From assembly GCA_029718625.1 (NCBI GenBank), contig CM056380.1:103731893-103795892 (forward strand): 64,000 nt of DNA, given 5' to 3'. The notes under the pieces were generated by a model. That model saw nothing but the letters and a program-made list of their open reading frames with translations, ran no database searches and was not told the DNA's origin. The stretch's first letter is position 1. Every line of letters starts with the position of its first letter. Below, one piece after another: positions 56,943 to 64,000 of the stretch. This DNA comes from Synaphobranchus kaupii. Lineage: Eukaryota; Chordata; Actinopteri; Anguilliformes; Synaphobranchidae. A program made the translations under genes and the position numbers.

Positions 56943-58748
56943 AGGGGCCCTATCTTACACCCGGCACAAAGCGGCGCTAACCAAAACGCAAGTGTCTTTG
57001 CTATCTTACACCCGGCGCTAGGTTCATAATAACGCCTAGCGCTTACGTCTTTTAACTAGCATGTATTCTTGCGCCCATTACAAGTGAACTGGGCGTGTTG
57101 GTCTTAAGATGAGGAGTGGCCAGGATTCTTTTTGGCATATTGCTATCTTGAGCCAGCAGAAAGCGCTTGCGCTAGAACCACCACAAACCTGGTCTAAAGT
57201 CATGTCGCAGTTGTTTACATGTTATTTTAATGGCGCATATAAGTGCGTCTATTGGCGTGTGCACAACGCACGTAGCCTCCTGTCTGTTACACACAGGGGC
57301 GCGCACAAGCATGACTAAAATATCTAGGTCACAATGTGAAATATTATTATTGTGTAGGCTATATCAAAAATGCATAATAATAAAAGGTTCCATAGGTCCA
57401 CATACCTTTCCCTCAGCAAAGGGAAACGATGCCACATTACATTGCTCTCAGCACACTCCATCAACATCCAGGCGATTTGCGATGGTACGGGACAATGGCT
57501 ATACATTAAAAAGGAGCTGATAACACCTATATCAAGCCTAATGCGCGAATTGTCATTTACACCTAATGCGTGAATTGTCATTCAATGGAAAACTTGCGCA
57601 CTGCAATAGACGGACATTTGCGTTCTGAAAATGCGCTTCAGACGTCATTACAATACAGCTCTGTTTATCTAGGAATACAGCCTGTAAGTAAATAGAATGG
57701 TTTGTGACTGAAAAAAGTTAAAAACCTTGTCCAGTGAATATTGCTTTGGCCCCCTAGTGGTGGGACGTATCCGTCCCAATTTTTTATAGTGTTCATATTT
57801 CTCTTAAATTCTAAATTATAACGTTAATAAAACACGGAACTTTCGACGCAAAATTGTTAAAAACAGTCACAGCCTGCGAACACATTCGTTTATATGCTTA
57901 TCAGCTCTCAGGTTACACTACAGAGCCATAAAGCAGCAGGGTGCTAATAGCCCAACCCACTTTTTTTATTTGTTTACAGCTTTCACCTCGCCGCAGTCAC
58001 AGGCAATAAAATGCATATCACAAAAGCTCTTGGTACCATTTCAACACGCTAAAAAATCAAGATCCGATTTAGGAACAATTGTATGTTATTGAAAATTTGT
58101 ATAAATAAACATTATGTGTTTTTTCCCTGTGCTCACTTCACTATGCATACAACCGATGTGCTTCCGGTTTTGTATAAATATATTTTATTTTCTACAAAAG
58201 CTCTTCGTAAACATGTTTAATCAACCAAATATTTTACCTGGTTATGTAGTTATAACCGTTTTCTGAAGAATCCTGAACGCTTTTTCGTAATCCATTAATC
58301 CATTCTCCAGCAAACTCTCGATTTCCATGGTGCGTACCCATCGCATTGACCTTTGTACTACGTTACTACCGTTGCGTAAAACCATTACTAGACTGCTTCA
58401 GGAATGATCTAACGTAAAACACGTGGATTATCTTCGACGGGGTTTCCTACCCCTTTAAATGAAGTAAAAGATGTCATATTCCAGCGACTGGGAACGGCGC
58501 TGTATCCACGCGTAACGACAGCCTATTGCGCAATCGGCTGTGCGCTCCTGACTGTCGACAGCATCAGATGACGCCTGTGGCCATTTTTACTGAGTTTATC
58601 TGGAAGGGATGGCCTGGATTGCTGTTTATAGTATATCCAGATGATATTTAGCAATGTGTAGTTTTTTTGTGAGCTGAAAAACTGTCCTGTGACGTATTTT
58701 CTCTGTACGCATACGGAGGTTTGTTGTATGGTGCAATTGCGCCTGTGA

Positions 58749-59415
58749 TGTCTTTGCTGCTTCAAAGTTTACGATTATTTTATACATTTATACGCGAACG
58801 TGGCAATCAACGGTGGAAAGAAGAGCGCTTATTTCACGGTTGCTCAGGTTTTGGAGGTGTTCCACCGAAGTTTCCCAGAGGTGAAGAAGTCTGTGTTCTG
58901 GCAGAGCAATGACTCCGGCATGGGACCCGTGCCTGGACATGTAAGTGTTTTTAAAAATATATAATACAAATTATTATTATTATTATTGTTATTATCATCA
59001 TCATCATCATAATCATCAACAGTATGGAGCGCTATTATCTAGAGTATATTTAGTTTGATGATTAATGGATTCTCGCAGGAGTTCGCTAGTTAGCTATGGT
59101 TTCACAGGCTGGTAAGGAGCGCCTGCTGTTTGTTTGTTTGTTTTCTAGCGTTCATTCCCTGTTTCTTTGTGCAGAAACCAACACAAGGGCTAGTTGTTGA
59201 ATTTACGCATGAAACGACATCCATTCTCAGTACTTTATTTCACGGTTCAGTCAAGACATTACAGTATTATAATAATGTAATTTAGTTCGTGCAAGCTGAC
59301 AAACTAATTCATAAATCCTAGTTAGCTACGATTGCTAACTATGTTGGAGCTAATATCAGACGTACTGTGGATGTAAGATTTTTTAATGTATATACGTATA
59401 TATATATTATATATA

Positions 59416-59466
<51 letters not shown>

Positions 59467-59656
59467 TTTTTTATGAAATACATTTTTTTTTCCACTTAAT
59501 TCTAATACTTGCCATATGTTTTTTTGAGAGAATTTGTGTTCTCATTTTTGAGTGATTCTACTTAGTAATGTACTTGAATCTGTCTTTTTCAGGGAGGACA
59601 GTGAAGACACCCCTCCCCCACCTGACACCTCTGTCGTAGGAGGTGGTAACAGACAG
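58749..59656 (+). CDS. Possible N-terminal exons of SAMHD1-like gene B
   Basis: An open stretch 58749-58940 ends at a good donor (ggacat/gtaagt) and contains KKSAYFTVAQVLEVFHRSFP and SVFWQSNDSGMGPVPGH. A second candidate exon, ending 59656 at a GT donor, gives EDSEDTPPPPDTSVVGGGNRQ; the natural acceptor is at 59592, but phase matching needs the AG at 59596. It would join in phase 0 to the secure exon at 61691. No in-frame ATG is present in the first stretch, so the true start is further upstream or lies elsewhere. I do not recognise the N-terminal sequence, and no SAM domain is seen. Confidence 0.35.
59385..59465. repeat. (TA)n / (TG)n microsatellite
   Basis: TA-rich run with a short TGTGTG interruption and a final T tract. 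Confidence 0.9.
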
Positions 59657-61690
59657 GTTTGCCAAATAGTGATGTATAATTCATTACTTTTGCTGTAAAA
59701 AGTCAAGTTGAAGGCTTGTTATAGATAAACCTGTTATTCTGCTGGCTTATGGGGCTCTGGTAAATCTAATTTTGAAGTACAGTGCCATTTTAAATGTAAA
59801 GCAGATTGGTTGGATAACATTAGGGCAAGTAATCCTGTTCGGAGAGGTATTTGGGCACTTTTGGGCACAATTTCGGCACAATTTGTAAGAGCATACTCTC
59901 ATACACATATATACAAAACATGTGTAGGTTTATTTTCTTTACATTTTGTATTACAAAAACTGTTTCAATAGAAAGATAAAGTTTTCTGATGATTGACATG
60001 CCTGGACAGAAAGATATGCACATGTTTTATATTTGGAGAGGTTTGGATAAATATTGGGACACTGGGCACAGTTTTGGAAAAATGACCAATGGATAAGGAA
60101 AGCCTGTAGATATCTTTACCAAATTCTATACACTTGTGGACAACATATCAGTGCACTAGTGTAAGGAATTCTGGCTTGCTCCAGTACTTTGAAGTTGAAA
60201 TAGTCAGTGCTAAACTGTAAAAACACAAGGCGTTTTGTACTTTTTTTTGTTTTTTTATGTGTATTATGTATAAACTGTATGTGACCATTTTTACATAAAT
60301 TTATTCTGATGCAAATTTCTGAATGGTACAAGCCTCTTCTTTCATTGAAACTTTCAACCATGGATGTGCAGTGAATAGTTTTTGAGATATTGGCACTTAA
60401 TTGACACTAGTAAAAACTAGGCGAAAATTGGGCCAAATGGGCCAAAGTAAATAGGGTTAATTGTTTTTCAAATAGCCTAGGCTACAGCGGATTCGCTGTG
60501 CATAAGGTTTTTTTCGATAGCCTATGGTTAAAAAACGGAGATAAATGTCATCATGTTAACTGAATTGTAACCTTAGCTATTCTTCGTCCTTCATATTTTT
60601 TAAATTACAGTGACAAGGTTTCTATACCCTCAGCTTATTAAAACCCCGCTGATTTCACCTGTTATTCCATAACTGAACAAAAGATTTTAAAGAGAACTAA
60701 GCGTCTAATTAGAAACTAAATTTGCAGCACATTACACAATTAATTTACAATTAATTTTAATTCCATTATCTGCATGTGCGCTTTACGGGAGCAGGTCTGT
60801 TTCCCCTGCTGTAAATCGCACTTTTCACGGTCTTCCTGGGAAAGTGGATCATATTACGCTACCAGTAAAACAGGTTGGTCACATTTCCATAAGCAGGAGA
60901 TTATAAAACAAGGGGAACTATGCTGAACGTATGGGTTGCCAACCTGACAGATTTATTGTATTTAGTGTCATCATTAAGGCAAAATAACGTTATTTATGTT
61001 ATTAATCAAAATTAGAATGCAGGTAGCCTAATGAACTTCGGATGAAGCTTGAACATGAGTTCATTGCATAATCAAACGAAATTCATTAAACAAGCAGGCT
61101 AATTTGGCGTTTTCTATGGTGAGACGGAAGCAATTGGTCGCTTATTCTCAGCTGTTTCAGGTGCTTTTAACGAAATTTAACCGCATATATTTTGTAAACA
61201 GCACTGTCAGGAATTATCGGGAACTCATAATGGTTAGCCCGAATAATATTGATCATAGGCTACTATTGATCCATATAGCCTATTCCTTGATCGCACTAAA
61301 CACGTACAAGCATTTCTGTTTCGCCATCATAAGCAATCCGCCAAGGTGGAAAAGCAGGCTTTTAAAGGGAATGGGATATGACATTTTGATTGGTTTATTG
61401 CATGTCACGCCCAACACACACCTATAATTAATGAAGAGACTAGGTTCAGCCCAGTTGCACCTTGCGCCGTGCTTAGCGCCCAAAAAACACGCCGCTAAAA
61501 TAGCAAAAGTGGACTTGGTGCCCTAAATGGACTTAGCGCCATGCGCTTAGACCAAGCGCCAAGATCACCAAGATAGGGCCCAAGGTTGCAATATTCACTG
61601 CTATATTTGCTAATTACATGTGTTGTTTGGTTTTTGTTGTGTAGTTTTTATGGAAGTGTAGTAGAATTACAGTGCCCCCCTGCCCCCCAG

Positions 61691-61851
61691 GTGTTCAATG
61701 ACCCCATCCATGGTCACATCGAGATGAACCCCCTACTGGTCAAATTCATCGACACACCCCAGTTCCAGAGGCTGCGCAACATCAAGCAGCTGTCTGGGGT
61801 CTACTACGTCTACCCTGGCGCCTCCCACAACCGCTTTGAACACTCCATTGG
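61691..61851 (+). CDS. SAMHD1-like gene B, first HD-domain exon
   Basis: AG acceptor (ccccccag), 161 nt, phase 0 in and phase 2 out, donor gtaaga. It encodes [20 protein letters not shown], then [14 protein letters not shown] and [17 protein letters not shown], which is almost identical to human SAMHD1 residues about 117-169. Equivalents of Asn119, Asp137, Gln142 and Arg145 (nucleotide sites), Gln149/Leu150, Arg164 and the metal ligand His167 are all present, so the start of a functional dNTPase domain is plausible. The remaining HD residues (His206, Asp207, Asp311) must be encoded right of the window. Orientation matches gene A, giving a tandem pair. Confidence 0.92.
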
Positions 61852-62223
61852 GTAAGACAGGGCCACCTACACTAAGGCTTATTACAGGCAGCACTGCTTT
61901 GGGTAAGCCATTGCCACCCACACTGGGGCTGATTACAGACTGCTTTCTATCAAGCAGGGAGCCCACACTGGGGCTTATTATGCACAGGACTGCATTGTCA
62001 TCCTATGGACAGGGCTGCAGCAATCGTTTTTTTATATGTCCTGGAGCCTGGCAACCCACTGGATTGGCAATTTTTTTATTTTAGTTTCTTTTAGAATTTC
62101 TGTATTAACTCATCATCTCTCATTTGCAGTTTGAGTCTGCAGTATCCACAAGGCAACAGTCATTCAATTCAAGCGAATGACTTACTTTTAGACAGCAGTA
62201 GCTATTGGATAAATCAAAAATAA
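61852..62223. repeat. Three ~52-bp tandem copies at the start of gene B's intron
   Basis: From the donor onward, gccaccyacactrrggct followed by gattacag/tattacag-like and ctgctttg-like blocks repeats about three times (61861-61998). It is non-coding. Confidence 0.55.
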
Positions 62224-62400
62224 ATCTGAAACCTCATCTCGGCCAATGACACAATGTCTAATACTGGTAGCCAGTGTTGAATAGGATTGCCCCTGTCGAA
62301 AAGAGAAAACGTTGTGCCCCATGTGGGATTCAGATCGAGATCTGGATTTATAAACAGGAAGTTTACCACTGGGCTACAGAGAAAGATGCCTATTCTGTGG
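62224..62400 (-). mobile_element. tRNA-headed SINE, minus strand
   Basis: Read on the minus strand: tgtagcccagtggtaaactt (A-box region), gatctgaatccc (B-box) and then ttttctcttttcgacagggg, which resembles the head and proximal body of the + strand SINEs. Similarity stops after ~30 bp of body. Confidence 0.5.
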
Positions 62401-62655
62401 AATAGGCCTATCATAAGTTGTAATGCTTGATCGGTTTTGCACTACAAGTGTTTTCTTATTAGGCTAACCCTCAAGAGTTCATCTTAGGCTATTACAGTTC
62501 GCCAATTTCCACACAAGTTGACAGTTCCACACTCCACAAGTTGACATTTACACAGCGACCACCTATCGCATTAGCCTATGTAGGCTAATACATTTCTGTT
62601 GTTGTAAAACATAGGCCTACCTTTAAACGTAGGCCTTTTTTAGCCTACGTAGCTA

Positions 62656-64000
62656 CAGTTGAAGTCAAAAGTTTACATACACCTTAGACAAATCTATTTG
62701 AACTCAGTTTTGCAAAATTCCTGACATTTAATCCTAGTAAACATTCCCTGTCTTAGGTCAGTTAGGATCACAAGTTTATTTTAAGAATGTGAAATGTCAG
62801 AATAATAGTAGAGAGAATTATTTATATCAGCTTTTATTTCTTTCATCACATTCCCAGTGGGTCAGAAGTTTCCATACACTTAGTATTAGTATTTGTTAGT
62901 ATTTGATAGGATTGCCTTTAAATTGTTTAATTGTTTAACTGGTCAAATGTTTCGGGTAGCCTTCCACAAGCTTCTCACAATAAGTTGCTGGAATTTTGGC
63001 CCATTCCTCCTGACAGAACTGGTGTAACTGAGTCAGGTTTGTAGGCCTCCTTGCTCGCACACACTTTTTTCAGTTCTGCCCACAAATTTTCGATTGGAGG
63101 TCAGGACTTTGTGATGGCCACTCCAATACCTTGACTTTGTTGTCCTTAAGCCATTTTACCACAACTTTGGAAGTATGCTTTGGGTCATTGTCCATTTGGG
63201 TCATTGTCCATTGTCCTTGGGACGTCCACTGTTTTGTGGGCAGTGGGTTGCCAGGCTAGGTAGCCTACGTGAGTAACCAGCTAATGACCAGCCAGTTCAG
63301 TCTTGAATCCAGTGGGTAGCTATGCAGTTACCAGCCTCGGTGAATCAAGCCGGCTGTAATGTGGTTAAGCACTACTGACGTCGTCACAAATTCCTAGTAT
63401 GTTCATACAATGGCAATAAACAAATTTCTGATTCTGAAAGACCCCATTTGCGACCAAGCTTTAACTTCCTGGCTGATGTCTTAAGATTGCTTCAATATAT
63501 CCACATAATTTTCCTTCCTCATGATGCCATCTATTTTATGAAGTACACCAGTCCCCTCCTGCAGCAAAGCACCCCCCACAACATGATGCTTGCCACCCCC
63601 CGTGCTTCACGGTTGGTATGGTGTTCTTTGGCTTGCAAGCCTCACCCTTTTTCCTCCAAACATAACGATGGTCATTATGACCAAACAGTAAAATTTTTGT
63701 TTCATCAGACCAGAGGACATTTCTCCAAAAAGTAAGATCTTTGTCCCCATGTGCAGTTGCAAACTGTAGTCTGGCTTTTTTATGGCAGTTTTGGAGTAGT
63801 GGCTTCTTCATTGCTAAGCAGTCTTTCAGGTTATGTCAATATGGGACTCGTTTTACTGTGGATATAGATACTTTTGTACCTGTTCCCTCCAGCATCTTCA
63901 CAAGGTCCTTTGCTGTTGTTCTGGGATTGATTTGCACTTTTCGCACCAAAGCACATTCATCTCTAGGAGACAGAACGCGTCTCCTTCCTGAGCGGTATGA
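62656..64000 (-). mobile_element. Tc1-family (Sleeping Beauty-type) transposon, partial and interrupted
   Basis: The left end next to TA reads CAGTTGAAGTCAAAAGTTTA, with the inner repeat cagtgggtcagaagtttcca at 62860. The transposase is on the minus strand from about 62990 to beyond the window edge. A ~240-bp unrelated insertion lies at about 63198-63440, flanked by partial repeats of tcattgtccat. The right end is outside the window. Confidence 0.9.
62985..64000 (-). pseudogene. Tc1 transposase, decayed and interrupted
   Basis: The best frame (63811-63536) shows CHKKARLQFATAHGDKDLTF, then the first catalytic block VLWSDETKILLFGHNDHRYV and RKKGEACKPKNTIPT. The frame is lost in the region of the second Asp. 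The C-terminal part (around 62990-63200) lies beyond the foreign insertion at 63198-63440, in another frame. The N-terminal part runs off the right edge. It is inactive. Confidence 0.85.

Larger units (their letters stand above)
56943..61581. mobile_element. GGGCCC-ended repeat family: two opposite ends, possibly one element
   Basis: 56943 starts GGGCCCTATCTTACACCCGG and runs to about 57200 in the same order as the 13388-15454 copy (on its minus strand). 60850-61581 carries the continuation and ends with accaagatagggccc. The flanks are caag/ggg at the left and ccc/aagg at the right, consistent with an AAG duplication. If real, one 4.6-kb element encloses the putative 5' exons of SAMHD1-like gene B. 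Two independent truncated insertions are the alternative. Confidence 0.45.

Noticed and set aside
58721..58912. 63-codon frame overlapping the putative gene B exon
   Set aside because: It is in another frame from the one joining to the SAMHD1 exon, has no domain, and ends before the splice donor.

Overview
The window is teleost fish genomic DNA. It is AT-rich, has long introns, carries tRNA-headed SINEs, L2-type LINEs, several Tc1, hAT and CACTA (EnSpm) elements, and many CA/GA microsatellites. I cannot name the species. Only two host loci are supported. Both are SAMHD1-like (dNTP triphosphohydrolase) genes on the + strand, and each is cut by a window edge. The first enters from the left and its last six coding exons lie at 3946-8721. 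The second starts near 58.7-61.9 kb and leaves on the right; its secure exon (61691-61851) encodes the beginning of the HD domain. They form a head-to-tail pair of paralogues separated by about 50 kb that is almost entirely transposon sequence.

Layout. 1-3.9 kb: repeats, a SINE and a 1.2-kb fold-back structure. 3.9-8.7 kb: 3' half of SAMHD1-like gene A, with Tc1-type MITEs in its introns. 8.7-23 kb: MITEs (a hAT with perfect 8-bp target duplication at 11133-11662, a CACTG-ended MITE at 19153-19580), an interrupted GGGCCC-ended repeat at 13388-15454, microsatellites and SINEs. 23.2-25.2 kb: 5'-truncated L2-type LINE with an open reverse transcriptase. 25.6-27.0 kb: a TG...CA element with 5-bp target duplication, probably a solo LTR, full of a GGAACTGGA minisatellite. 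28.7-30.0 kb: a hAT element with a zinc-finger exon. 30.2-45.6 kb: a 15.4-kb CACTA/EnSpm transposon on the minus strand, with a broken transposase and an intact four-exon SAMD3-like passenger gene. 46-53.9 kb: a nested stack of insertions at least three and probably four levels deep, including an unusual 2.1-kb element (47027-49137). 54.6-56.6 kb: antisense Ty3/Gypsy fragment. 56.9-61.6 kb: opposite ends of one GGGCCC-ended repeat family, bracketing the presumed 5' exons of SAMHD1-like gene B. 62.7 kb to the end: a decayed Tc1 transposon.

The most unusual items are these. (1) The 2.1-kb element has perfect 26-bp terminal inverted repeats, a 4-bp target duplication, about nine copies of a TGTCAACTGTGTTA-type motif in both orientations, and a small very basic protein. 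(2) One ~230-bp core sits inside Tc1-type elements with three different terminal repeat types. (3) In gene A the residue equivalent to human SAMHD1 Tyr374 is Cys. (4) In the CACTA element the passenger gene is intact while the transposase is not. Positions, reading frames, splice signals and repeat matches were read directly from the sequence. Family names rest on recognition of motifs and could not be checked by database search.
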